From the NCBI RefSeq assembly GCF_030441895.1, contig NZ_JARJAS010000017.1: a stretch of DNA of 64,000 bases; one strand, given 5' to 3'. A model generated the notes under the pieces. The model had not been told where the DNA came from, ran no database searches, and saw only the letters and a program-made list of their open reading frames with translations. How positions within the stretch are numbered: position 1 is the first letter of the stretch; every line of letters starts with the position of its first letter. Of the stretch, positions 24,786 to 33,238 are shown in pieces. Position numbers and translations under genes: made by a program. This DNA comes from Enterococcus_D entomosocium (GTDB lineage Bacteria; Bacillota; Bacilli; Lactobacillales; Enterococcaceae).

Positions 24786-25137
24786 TGACGAGTCAATATT
24801 TATTCTTTGAAAGTGCAGCATACTATTACTACTATTATTTATTTCTCATTTAAACGATACAATCCCTAACCTCTATTGTATCCTTGTAACTCTGAAGTTA
24901 CGCCAGGTTTGAATAAATTTCTTCAAAACAAGTAACGTGTGGTACAAAAATATTTGTCGCTTATCAATAACTATACCACGAGACAGAGTGCAAATGGAAG
25001 AAAACGTACTTATTCTTAAACATTACTTAAACAAAAAGCTTTATTTTCATACAGTGTTGCCCTTTAAGAATTTTACGTGAAGCGATTAACCTTCCTGTCA
25101 TGCATATCTGCTAACCATTCCTATACGGGAATTCCTT

Positions 25138-25491
25138 TTATTCAATAGGCAAGTCGTGCTGTTTTAAAAAAGATAATTTATCCCAGTAGCCTCTTTGAAA
25201 TAAAATTTTATCATTTACTATTTGAAAAAAACCGCAGCCTCTCAAACCTAATGGGTCACGCCACTCTAAAATTGCCCATTGTCCATCTTCGAAAATGTTC
25301 TCAACGATACAAACCATTTTTGCGTTAGAAAAATCTTGCTCAAACATCTGCTTTATCGCTTCTTTCCCAATAACTGGCTCATTGGCAACCTGATGGTTTA
25401 TTGCATTGTCATCATATAATTCTGAAATACATTCTACATCTGCTTGATTAAACGCATCAACCCATTGGCAAAGTATTTCTTTTGGCTTCAT
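25138..25491 (-). CDS. SnoaL/NTF2-like family protein
   Basis: A 117-residue protein with the cone-fold pattern of SnoaL-like nuclear-transport-factor-2 proteins: KEILCQWVDAFNQADVECIS, ELYDDNAINHQVANEPVIGK, EAIKQMFEQDF, then a beta-rich half with WAILEWRDPLGLRGCGFFQI. Such proteins act as small isomerases, hydrolases or ligand-binding modules. The start was moved to ATG 25491, 8 nt after GAGGGGG; upstream in-frame codons have no site. The gene stands alone between two AT-rich gaps, which may suggest an accessory origin. Its specific role is unknown. Confidence 0.8.
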   Translation of the reverse strand: MKPKEILCQWVDAFNQADVECISELYDDNAINHQVANEPVIGKEAIKQMFEQDFSNAKMVCIVENIFEDGQWAILEWRDPLGLRGCGFFQIVNDKILFQRGYWDKLSFLKQHDLPIE

Positions 25492-25707
25492 ATAGATTCC
25501 CCCTCGATAGGTAATCATCTTTGTTCCCATCTGCAATAAAAAAAGTATCTAATTTGTATCAATATATTCTACTTTTGCAATTGATTCAAGACAATATCGA
25601 TGAAACGAATAAGAATTATCGATCTTGCACATCAATTACTCTTGTATAAGTACGGGGGACCATACATTGAATCGTGGCATTTTCCACTGTACCTGTCTCT
25701 TTATTCT

Positions 25708-25733
25708 ATTCAAATGAGACATGCCATTTGAAT
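25708..25733. repeat. Perfect 9-bp inverted repeat in a gene-free stretch
   Basis: ATTCAAATG (25708-25716) and CATTTGAAT (25725-25733), 8-nt loop, no T-tract. The interval 25.5-26.03 kb otherwise contains only short, unsupported open frames. Confidence 0.5.
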
Positions 25734-26034
25734 CACTAGCGATCATTGATTTTATTGATAGCGATGCTATTAAACCTGTTCAATCACTTTTTCATTTACT
25801 GTGAAAAGCATTTATTTATTAAATACGGTATATAGCCTCTCTTTCTGTTTTCCTCTTTTTATACGCTTATCATCGAATGAGAAATCATGGATAAGTAAAA
25901 CGCAACGCTTAGGGTTAGTTGACTATCGAAAGCAAAGATGTACTATTTACCATGTCAGGCCCTCAAAGCCTGCAACTATTCTCTTGTAACAGATCCTGGA
26001 AACCTTATCAATTTCAATATTTACATAAAATAAA

Positions 26035-26069
26035 ACAAAAAAAAGCGAGAACCCAATGGATTCTCGCTT
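26035..26069 (-). terminator. Terminator of the cold-shock gene
   Basis: AAGCGAGAA (26043-26051) with TTCTCGCTT (26061-26069), then eight T on the minus strand. Confidence 0.9.
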
Positions 26070-26080
26070 GTTAACGTCAA

Positions 26081-26281
26081 TTAACCTTTAACGATGTTTG
26101 TTGCTTGTAAGCCACGTTGGCCTTCTTCAACGTCGAAAGTCACTGCTTGACCTTCTTCTAAAGTTTTGAAGCCGTCGCCTTGGATAGCTGAGAAGTGAGC
26201 AAATACATCATTGCCGTCTTCACCTGTAATAAATCCAAAACCTTTATCTGCATTAAACCATTTTACTGTACCGTTATTCAT
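26081..26281 (-). CDS. CspA-family cold-shock RNA chaperone
   Basis: A 66-residue single cold-shock domain: GTVKWFNADKGFGFITGEDG (RNP1), NDVFAHFSAIQ (RNP2) and the end GLQATNIVKG. It binds single-stranded RNA/DNA and melts structure. The correct start is ATG 26281 with GGAGG upstream; the longer frame includes leader sequence. Typical csp genes have long, structured 5' leaders, and the AT-rich region to about 26.4 kb would fit that. Confidence 0.93.
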   Translation of the reverse strand: MNNGTVKWFNADKGFGFITGEDGNDVFAHFSAIQGDGFKTLEEGQAVTFDVEEGQRGLQATNIVKG

Positions 26282-26528
26282 AAACGTATACCTCCATATT
26301 ACACATCGACTGTGTTTATTTGTTTGTAATAGAAAATGATGTGTAATTGAAGTGTGTATCAATAGAAAAGATAAACAAGTATTAACATATCAGAACTTTA
26401 CCTATTCATCATAGCACGGTTAAAATAAAATAGCAAATAAATTTGGGCTTTTTTCTTGATAATAAGCGAAATTGTTAAGAAACCTTATGATTAAGCCTAG
26501 GAATTGCTTTATCTGGAAGAATCAAAAA

Positions 26529-27989
26529 TCAAAGAGTTGCGCCGTTTGAAGCAATTACTTTTTTGTACCAATCAAAAGATGCTTTCTTGATGCGTTTCTT
26601 TGTGCCATTGCCTTCATCGTCTTGGTCGACGTAGATAAAACCATAGCGTTTCGACATTTGTGAGGTCGAAGCACTGATGATATCGATGCAGCCCCATGCC
26701 GTATAGCCAAAGACCTCGACGCCATCATGTAAGGCTTCATTGATTTGTTCAATATGCTGACGCAGATAGTCGATTCGATAAAAATCATCGATCGTGCCAT
26801 CTTCGTTTACGACATCCTCTGCTCCCAAACCGTTTTCGGCAATAAACAAAGGTTTTTGGTAGCGGTCATAGAGTTGATTCAATGCTGTTCGCAACCCTTT
26901 GGGATCGATCTGCCAGCCCCATTTACTGCTTGGCAAATAGGGGTTTTTGATCCCACCAGTAATCAAATTCCCGACAGCACTTTCCAATCGTTCTGGATGC
27001 GCGCTGACTGCACTGGACATATAGTAACTAAAGGAAACAAAATCCACAGGGTTTTCCCGGATGACTTCTAAATCTCCTGGTTCGATCACCAATTCCACTC
27101 CTTTTTCTTCAAACATGCGGTTGGCATATGCTGGATAATAGCCTCTTGCCTGCACATCACTGAAAAAGAGTGAGGTTCGTTGACTTTCGACTGTTTTTTG
27201 GACATCGTCCGGATCACAGCTGTACGGCGTTAATAATTGATAGCTGATCATGCAGCCAACCTTAGCATCGGGAATCAATCGATGGCAATAGTCAGTCACG
27301 ATTGCGCTGGCGACAAATTGATGGTGCGCCCCTTGGTACTTTTCTTGTTCAATATTAGGATGGCCTTCTTCAATGATCCCAACACTAACATATGGATGGT
27401 GTTTGACACAGTTGATTTCATTAAAAGTCACCCAGTATTTGACTTTCTTTTGGTATCGCTCAATCACCGTCTTGGCAAAACGGACATGAAAGTCGATCAC
27501 TTGCCGATTCGGCCATCCTCCATACTCAGTCACTAAATACAAAGGCATCTCATAATGGGATAGTGATACCACTGGTTCAATCCCATACTTCAAACATTCA
27601 TCAAAGACTGCGTCGTAAAATGCCAATCCAGCTTCGTTTGGCTCTACCTCATTCCCCTTTGGAAAGATCCGTGTCCAAGCAATTGACATCCGATAGGCTT
27701 TGAAGCCCATCTCAGCAAATAAGCGAATATCTTCTTTAAAGTGATGATAAAAATCGATGCCCTGTCTTTTCGGATAGTATTTCGTGCTGTTAGGATCCTG
27801 TGCTTCTGCAACTTGCTGATGAGTCATCATATGCCATTGGTCAGTCCAACGTTCTTTCGGCATTGAGGAATCGAACAGATAGACATCAGAAACCGACAAG
27901 CCTTTTCCATCGATCCCAGAGCCTCCTTCAACTTGGTTGGCAGCTGTTGCTCCCCCCCAGAGGAAATCTTTTGGAAAATAACTTTTCAT
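26529..27989 (-). CDS. 6-phospho-beta-glucosidase (GH1)
   Basis: A 486-residue GH1 TIM barrel. Acid/base Glu is in WVTFNEINCVKHH, nucleophile in FIAENGLGAED, and the phosphate-binding signature near the end (SQMSKRYGFIYVDQDDEG, with S-x-x-KRY) marks a 6-phospho-glycosidase. It hydrolyses PTS-imported cellobiose-, arbutin- or salicin-phosphate type substrates. Third gene of the operon EIIBCA-GH1-GH1; it starts 1 bp after the preceding GH1 stop, with AGGAGG in that gene's end. About 480 residues is normal for the family. Confidence 0.93.
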   Translation of the reverse strand: MKSYFPKDFLWGGATAANQVEGGSGIDGKGLSVSDVYLFDSSMPKERWTDQWHMMTHQQVAEAQDPNSTKYYPKRQGIDFYHHFKEDIRLFAEMGFKAYRMSIAWTRIFPKGNEVEPNEAGLAFYDAVFDECLKYGIEPVVSLSHYEMPLYLVTEYGGWPNRQVIDFHVRFAKTVIERYQKKVKYWVTFNEINCVKHHPYVSVGIIEEGHPNIEQEKYQGAHHQFVASAIVTDYCHRLIPDAKVGCMISYQLLTPYSCDPDDVQKTVESQRTSLFFSDVQARGYYPAYANRMFEEKGVELVIEPGDLEVIRENPVDFVSFSYYMSSAVSAHPERLESAVGNLITGGIKNPYLPSSKWGWQIDPKGLRTALNQLYDRYQKPLFIAENGLGAEDVVNEDGTIDDFYRIDYLRQHIEQINEALHDGVEVFGYTAWGCIDIISASTSQMSKRYGFIYVDQDDEGNGTKKRIKKASFDWYKKVIASNGATL

Positions 27990-27990
27990 T

Positions 27991-29433
27991 TTACTTGCCT
28001 CCTTTCAAAAATGATTCGTACGCCAACGCTTCCCCATTCGTGGCGATCACTTGCTGATAATACGCAAAACTAGCTTTTTTCTTGCGGGAAAGATCTCCGC
28101 TACCATCATTTTGCTTATCGACATAGATAAAGCCGTATCGTTTTTCCATCTCTCCTGTCCCCGCAGAAACGATATCGATCGGTCCCCACCATGTATAGCC
28201 TAGAATCGTTGCGCCATCTTTGATCGATTCCGCCATTGCCTTTACATGGTCTTTCAAATAAGCCATCCGTTCTTCATCGACGATCGATCCATCTTCATTG
28301 ACAACATCCTTTAAACCAATTCCGTTTTCAACGATAAATAATGGTTTTTGATAGCGATCAGTCAATTCGCTGCAAACATAGCGTAATGCCAACGGATCGA
28401 TCGGCCATCCCCAAGCAGTTTCTTTTAGGTAAGGATTCTTTTTCCCCAATAATCCGCCAGTATTGCCTAAAATTTTCATGCCCGCTTCATGCAATGAGCT
28501 GCGGTAAAAACTAAAGCCTAAATAATCGCAGGTCCCCGCTTTAATGATCGCTAGATCTTCTTCTGTAATGTCCAGCAACAGATCATTATCCTTCACGATG
28601 CGGTCGAAGTATTCAGGATACGCTCCTCGCAATTGCACATCACTATAAAACAAAGAACGACGGCGCAGTTGATACGATTCAAAAACATCTTGCGGGTTGC
28701 ACGTTGCAGGATAAATCGGACTCAGTGACAGCATACAGCCAATCTGATTGTTTTCATCTACTGCCTTCCCATTCAGAACTGCTTTGGCACTTGCAACAAA
28801 CATATTATGACTCGCTTGATAAAGTGCCTGTAATTTTTCTTCTTCAGTCTCGAAAGAAAACACATCGATACCTGCTGCGAGTAAAGGGATCGTATGGGTA
28901 TGGTTGATTTCATTGAAAGTCATCCAATATTTCACTTTCCCTTTATAGCGTGCAAAAACCACTTTTGTATACCAATCAAAAAAATCGATCAGTGCACGAT
29001 TTTGCCAACCACCATATTTCGTTACCAAATGCAGTGGTGTCTCAAAGTGAGCTAACGTAACAACTGGTTGGATCCCTTTTTCATTCAAGGCATCAAATAA
29101 ATCATCATAAAATTGTAAACCTGCTTCATTCGGTTCCGTCTCATCCCCATTCGGAAAAATGCGACTCCAAGCAATTGAGGTACGCAAACACTTCAAGCCC
29201 ATTTCCGCAAACAGTTCAATGTCTTCTGGGTACCGATGATAAAAGTCGATGGCTTCATGGCTCGGATAAAAGTTTTCCTCTTCAAGCTGCAGTGAAACTT
29301 GCTCAATACGTTTTTCACCAACTGGTAAAATATCTGCTACGCTTAATCCTTTTCCTCCTTCCAAATAAGCTCCTTCGGCTTGATTTGCGGCGATTGCGCC
29401 GCCCCATAGGAAATTTTTTGGAAATACACTCAT
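27991..29433 (-). CDS. 6-phospho-beta-glucosidase (GH1), second copy in the operon
   Basis: A 480-residue GH1 enzyme with WMTFNEINHTHTI (acid/base), LFIVENGIGLKD (nucleophile) and GEMEKRYGFIYVDKQNDGSG (6-phosphate site). Its ATG overlaps the stop of the PTS gene by 4 bp. The sequence differs enough from its neighbour to suggest different aglycone preferences rather than a recent tandem duplication. Confidence 0.93.
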   Translation of the reverse strand: MSVFPKNFLWGGAIAANQAEGAYLEGGKGLSVADILPVGEKRIEQVSLQLEEENFYPSHEAIDFYHRYPEDIELFAEMGLKCLRTSIAWSRIFPNGDETEPNEAGLQFYDDLFDALNEKGIQPVVTLAHFETPLHLVTKYGGWQNRALIDFFDWYTKVVFARYKGKVKYWMTFNEINHTHTIPLLAAGIDVFSFETEEEKLQALYQASHNMFVASAKAVLNGKAVDENNQIGCMLSLSPIYPATCNPQDVFESYQLRRRSLFYSDVQLRGAYPEYFDRIVKDNDLLLDITEEDLAIIKAGTCDYLGFSFYRSSLHEAGMKILGNTGGLLGKKNPYLKETAWGWPIDPLALRYVCSELTDRYQKPLFIVENGIGLKDVVNEDGSIVDEERMAYLKDHVKAMAESIKDGATILGYTWWGPIDIVSAGTGEMEKRYGFIYVDKQNDGSGDLSRKKKASFAYYQQVIATNGEALAYESFLKGGK

Positions 29434-31292
29434 GAAATCGCTCCTTTTAATAAATCATTTGCTACCAATGCGGTAACGTCTTTTTTCGCTTGATCCACAA
29501 CTGTCAATGCATCTTCTTTGATCACACTGGTAAAGACCAACATGGTTGTCGGATCATATCCTTTTTCAATAATTTTTGCTAAGTCAAAGGTGCCAATTTT
29601 TTGCCCCTTCACGACTTGATCCCCTTGTTTCACCGAAATCTCAAACACGCCTTTTGCTAAATCAACCGTGTCTAAGCCGATATGAACCAACACTTCCGTC
29701 CCAGCAGCTGATTGGATCCCAAAAGCATGTCCAGTTGGAAACACTGTCACAACCGTACCAGTAAGTGGCGCATAAATATCGCCGGCTGATGGATAAACGG
29801 CTAATCCATCTCCCATTGCTCGAGAAGAAAATACTTCATCTTTGACATCATCAAGCGTGATCGCTTCACCAGCAACTGGTGTCATCACTTGCAGCCCTGC
29901 ACCTTCTTCTAAAACAGGTTCTAGCGTTTCTTCAAATCCTAATACATAGGTCAAAATAGCAGTACCGAAGAACGCAAAGGCAATGCCGATCAAATAGTAC
30001 ACAAAGGTGTTCCCAAAGAAAGCTGGCAATGTCGTCAATGCTGGAAAAACATAGACGATGGCCTTGGTTTGCATCATGCCCATAAACGCACCAGCAATGG
30101 CACCAACGATGGTTTGAGCAATCAACGGCTTTTTAAATTTTACCGAAAGTCCATAGACGATGGGCTCTGTAATTCCTCCAAGCAATGCTGGAAGCAAGGA
30201 AGATAGCGCCAGGCCTTTGGTTTCTTTTCTGCGAGAGCGTAAAAATACACCTAAAGCAACCCCAGCACTCGCAAATGTTGCTGCTGCGATCATCGGGCGC
30301 AGCGTATCATAGCCATATACCGCTAGGTTATTGACCATGATTGGTACAACTCCCCAATGGATCCCGATCATTACTAAGAATGTCCAACCGCCACCGATCA
30401 ACAAGCCAGCCAACAGCCCACTCTTATCGCTGATAAAGTTCATGGCATTGCCTAAACCGTCCCCAAGCATTACACCGACCGGTCCAATGATCAAAACGGT
30501 CAGAGGCACCATGATCAAAAGAGCCACTAGCGATAGAGCAAAAATCTCGATACTCTTAGGAATGATCCGTTTGAGTAGGCGTTCCAAGTGCGAGTAGATA
30601 TAGATCGAAACGATCGCTGGAATCACGGTACCCGAATACCCCATCAGCACAGCTGGGATGCCAAAGAAATCAACCGTCACACCGTTTTCCGTCACCATTG
30701 CTGTAAAATTCGGCTCCAGCAACGCCCCAACGATTGCTAAAGCAATAAACATATTGACTTTGAAAATCCGCGCTGCACTGATCGCTAAAAATAAAGGCAA
30801 GAAATAAAAGACACTATTGCCAGCAGCAGCTAATATTTTATAGGTGCTTCCTTCTGCGTCCATCAAATGATAGGTCGTAAAAACAACTAGTAAAGCTTTC
30901 AACATCCCTGCCCCTGCAAGCGCAACAATGATTGGATTAAAGATCGCAGACAATACATTGAAGAATCGGATAAATACATTGCCTTGTTTTTCTGTTGATT
31001 CTTCGGCATCTCCATCACTTTCCAAAGCGTTTTGGATCGAATACTTGCTCATGATCGTTTGAAAAACATCTGCCACATGATTCCCGATCACGACTTGAAA
31101 CTGGCCATTTCCTTCAATGACTGACAATACCCCATCAAGCTGCTGAATTTTGTTCTTATTTTTTCGTGCCAACTCGACATCTTTCAACTTAAAACGCAAT
31201 CTAGTGATGCAATGATACAGGCTAACGATATTTTGTTCCCCACCGACCTGTGCTATAATTTCACTAGCAAGTTTTGAATAATCTTTTGCCAA
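29430..31292 (-). CDS. bglP: PTS beta-glucoside EIIBCA permease
   Basis: A complete beta-glucoside PTS in one chain of about 620 residues: EIIB (about 1-85, phospho-cysteine in LYHCITRLRFKLKD), EIIC (about 105-450, about ten membrane segments, GGITEPIVYGLSVKFKKP) and EIIA (about 480-610, phospho-histidine in VLVHIGLDTVDL). I set the start at TTG 31292 because GGGAG is 8 nt upstream; GTG 31301 directly abuts that site. It feeds the two GH1 genes. An extended -10 and a cre site precede it, and a divergent RpiR regulator faces it. Confidence 0.92.
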   Translation of the reverse strand: MAKDYSKLASEIIAQVGGEQNIVSLYHCITRLRFKLKDVELARKNKNKIQQLDGVLSVIEGNGQFQVVIGNHVADVFQTIMSKYSIQNALESDGDAEESTEKQGNVFIRFFNVLSAIFNPIIVALAGAGMLKALLVVFTTYHLMDAEGSTYKILAAAGNSVFYFLPLFLAISAARIFKVNMFIALAIVGALLEPNFTAMVTENGVTVDFFGIPAVLMGYSGTVIPAIVSIYIYSHLERLLKRIIPKSIEIFALSLVALLIMVPLTVLIIGPVGVMLGDGLGNAMNFISDKSGLLAGLLIGGGWTFLVMIGIHWGVVPIMVNNLAVYGYDTLRPMIAAATFASAGVALGVFLRSRRKETKGLALSSLLPALLGGITEPIVYGLSVKFKKPLIAQTIVGAIAGAFMGMMQTKAIVYVFPALTTLPAFFGNTFVYYLIGIAFAFFGTAILTYVLGFEETLEPVLEEGAGLQVMTPVAGEAITLDDVKDEVFSSRAMGDGLAVYPSAGDIYAPLTGTVVTVFPTGHAFGIQSAAGTEVLVHIGLDTVDLAKGVFEISVKQGDQVVKGQKIGTFDLAKIIEKGYDPTTMLVFTSVIKEDALTVVDQAKKDVTALVANDLLKGAIS

Positions 31293-31316
31293 ATGACTCA
31301 CTCCCGTGTTTGATTT

Positions 31317-31345
31317 ATAAAGCGCTTTATGGCGTTACTATAGCA
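31317..31345 (-). promoter_or_regulatory. Extended -10 promoter and cre site of the beta-glucoside operon
   Basis: On the minus strand TGCTATAGT (hexamer 31337-31342) is followed at once by ATAAAGCGCTTTAT (31317-31330), a perfectly palindromic cre variant covering the start region, so CcpA repression is likely. The region is shared with the divergent rpiR gene. Confidence 0.65.
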
Positions 31346-31408
31346 GATTTTTTTCTCACACCTGCGAAAGTTCGCAATTTGGAAACTGCTTACAAGAAAG
31401 GAAAGAAA

Positions 31409-32218
31409 ATGGGCCTCTTAATCATTCGTTTATTGAATCTTTTAAATAATGCACCCACTGATTCCACCAACTACTATATCGGTTTGACCATGATCAACTA
31501 TTACGATCAGATCCAAACTCTAAGTATTGGTGAATTCGCCGCTCTTTGCCATGTGTCAAAGTCAACCGTTTCAAAATTCGCCCGTACCTTAGGCTTTGAT
31601 GACTATGGTGATTTAAAAGACAACGCAGCTTTCATCGAGAACCGCTTCAACAATCCGCTAAATTATCGCTCGAATATTTTGTCTGCTTTGGAGCAAGAAG
31701 GCGTAGACTCCTATTTTGACGCAGTGATACAAGACATCGATTATCTGCGGCATCATCTTGATCTGCCAGCCATCGAACGGGTCGCACAAGCAATTGTTTC
31801 GCATAAAAATGTCTTTGCTTTTGGAATATTATTCTCAGAATCGGCTGCTATTGATTTCCAGATCAAACTAGCTTACAACGGCAAGTTCATTCGGACCTTC
31901 CAAGACGATCTCGTACAGGAAGAAATCATCAAATCTGCCGATGAAGAATCGCTTTTTATTATTTTTACCAATTCCGGTGACTACCTGACCAAGCAACAAA
32001 TTCGAAATGGAACGCCTCGAAAAGATTTCTTTGATCGAACCAAAGCCAAAGTCATCGTGATCACCGCCAACCCACAGATCTCGGAACTTCCCTTTGTCCA
32101 AGAAGCAATCATCTTCCCTCATCAAACCCATTTCCAAACCCATGCCTTTATGTATCAGTTCATCATGGATTTGATCGTATCGAAGTTCAAGCAGTTGACT
32201 GATCGAAAGCGAATGTAG
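31409..32218 (+). CDS. RpiR/MurR-family regulator of the beta-glucoside locus
   Basis: A 269-residue regulator: N-terminal RpiR helix-turn-helix (about 1-80: TLSIGEFAALCHVSKSTVSKF, ARTLGFDDYGDLKD) and a C-terminal SIS sugar-phosphate domain (about 115-250: NVFAFGILFSESAAIDFQIK, LFIIFTNSGDYLT). It is divergent from the EIIBCA-GH1-GH1 operon, which it presumably controls in response to a phosphosugar. Start ATG 31409 with AAAGGA upstream; the upstream in-frame extension would overlap the PTS gene and promoter. Confidence 0.9.
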   Translation: MGLLIIRLLNLLNNAPTDSTNYYIGLTMINYYDQIQTLSIGEFAALCHVSKSTVSKFARTLGFDDYGDLKDNAAFIENRFNNPLNYRSNILSALEQEGVDSYFDAVIQDIDYLRHHLDLPAIERVAQAIVSHKNVFAFGILFSESAAIDFQIKLAYNGKFIRTFQDDLVQEEIIKSADEESLFIIFTNSGDYLTKQQIRNGTPRKDFFDRTKAKVIVITANPQISELPFVQEAIIFPHQTHFQTHAFMYQFIMDLIVSKFKQLTDRKRM

Positions 32219-32223
32219 TAATG

Positions 32224-32272
32224 ACCCTCCATTATAGAAGAAGTGCATTTCTTCCATAATGGAGGGTTCTTT
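32224..32272 (+). terminator. Terminator of the rpiR gene
   Basis: ACCCTCCATTAT (32224-32235) pairs with ATAATGGAGGGT (32256-32267), extended inside by GAAGAA/TTCTTC; short T-rich tail. Confidence 0.75.
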
Positions 32273-32273
32273 G

Positions 32274-32293
32274 TGAATGAGATGTCTCATTCA
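32274..32293. repeat. 20-bp palindrome
   Basis: TGAATGAGATGTCTCATTCA: 9-bp arms around a 2-bp centre. Too tight for an RNA hairpin, so it looks like a protein-binding site. It lies about 115 bp upstream of the lipoprotein promoter. Confidence 0.5.
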
Positions 32294-32387
32294 TTCGTAA
32301 GCGTCACGCATTTATTCCTAGTTTCTTTGAAATTTTTTTAATCCTAGGCTGATATTTATTAAATTTCTCCTCATTTATGTTTTTTGT

Positions 32388-32417
32388 TTCACAAACTTCA
32401 CTTCGGTATGGTATAAT
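32388..32417 (+). promoter_or_regulatory. Promoter of the lipoprotein gene
   Basis: TTCACA (32388-32393), 18 bp, TATAAT (32412-32417) with a TATGG extension before the hexamer. Confidence 0.6.
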
Positions 32418-32463
32418 CATTTTGTTTTTAAGAAAACTATGGGAATACAAAGGAGAAGGAAAC

Positions 32464-33045
32464 ATGAAAAAAACTAAAATCACTTTAATCGCTGCATCAT
32501 TGCTTATGGGAGGCACTCTTTTAGCTGCATGTAGTTCAGATAACGACACAGCTGCAAGCTCATCATCAACAGCAGCTTCAACTGCTGCATCAACTGAATC
32601 ATCAGATGATGTTGTTTCAACTGCTTCTATCAGTGACCAAACTTCAGTCATTGAAAAAGCATTGGGTGCAGATGGTAACTGGATCGTTGCTGTAACTGCT
32701 GACATGACATTTGATAACGATGTAACCGTTGATGGCGAATTCCATGATAAAGGCGATGACTCAGCTGATATCTACCGTAAATTTGCATTGTACTCACAAG
32801 ATGAAGACCGCAACGTAACAGCTGAGTACACAGTAACTGTTCCTAAATTGATCGTTAACTCAGAAAACTTCAACATCGTTCACGGTGTAATCAAAGGTGA
32901 CGTTGAAGTGAATGCAAACGGCTTTGTATTGAACGGTGCAAAAGTTGAAGGTAACGTAACATTCACTTCAAAAGAATTCCAAGATTCAGCAACACTTGAC
33001 GAAGATGGCGCTTCTGTAACAGGCGACGTAACAGTTAGCGAATAA
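32464..33045 (+). CDS. Lipoprotein of unknown function with beta-rich C-terminal domain
   Basis: A 193-residue protein. Lipobox LLAAC gives a lipidated Cys at 22, followed by a Ser/Ala/Thr linker and a domain of about 135 residues rich in alternating beta strands (DGNWIVAVTADMTFDNDVTV; VPKLIVNSENFNIVHGVIKG; then DVEVNANGFVLNGAKVEGNV and TFTSKEF). The repeated v-x-GNV/GDV phrases resemble bactofilin-like or right-handed beta-solenoid ladders. No enzyme motif is seen. AAGGAGAAGGAAAC precedes the ATG and codon use is strongly biased, suggesting high expression. Monocistronic with a strong terminator. Confidence 0.8.
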   Translation: MKKTKITLIAASLLMGGTLLAACSSDNDTAASSSSTAASTAASTESSDDVVSTASISDQTSVIEKALGADGNWIVAVTADMTFDNDVTVDGEFHDKGDDSADIYRKFALYSQDEDRNVTAEYTVTVPKLIVNSENFNIVHGVIKGDVEVNANGFVLNGAKVEGNVTFTSKEFQDSATLDEDGASVTGDVTVSE

Positions 33046-33087
33046 TCTTTCACTGGATTTCTGTGAAATAGATGAAGAAAAAACGAG

Positions 33088-33128
33088 GTTGACAAGTTGA
33101 TCATTGATCCTTGTCAACTTTTTTTTGT
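33088..33128 (+). terminator. Terminator of the lipoprotein gene
   Basis: GTTGACAAG (33088-33096) with CTTGTCAAC (33110-33118), then eight T. Confidence 0.92.
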
Positions 33129-33191
33129 TTTTTTATAAACAATTGCATCCGCTCTCATTACTAACATTGTGTAAGTAAGAACAAAGCACAA

Positions 33192-33230
33192 GAAAAAAAC
33201 TGGCTTGCTTACGCAAAACCAGCTTCTTCT
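33192..33230 (-). terminator. Terminator of the oligopeptide-binding protein gene
   Basis: On the minus strand AAGCTGGTTTTGC pairs with GCAAGCCAGTT (GTAA loop), followed by seven T. Confidence 0.85.
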
Positions 33231-33238
33231 TTAGGCGC

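Noticed and set aside
25801..25989. 62-codon open frame in the gene-poor stretch
   Set aside because: No ribosome binding site or promoter-start arrangement, and the composition looks like translated AT-rich noncoding DNA.
31274..31408. N-terminal extension of the RpiR protein at the beta-glucoside locus
   Set aside because: It would overlap the divergent PTS gene, the cre site and the promoter, and the family starts near the later ATG.
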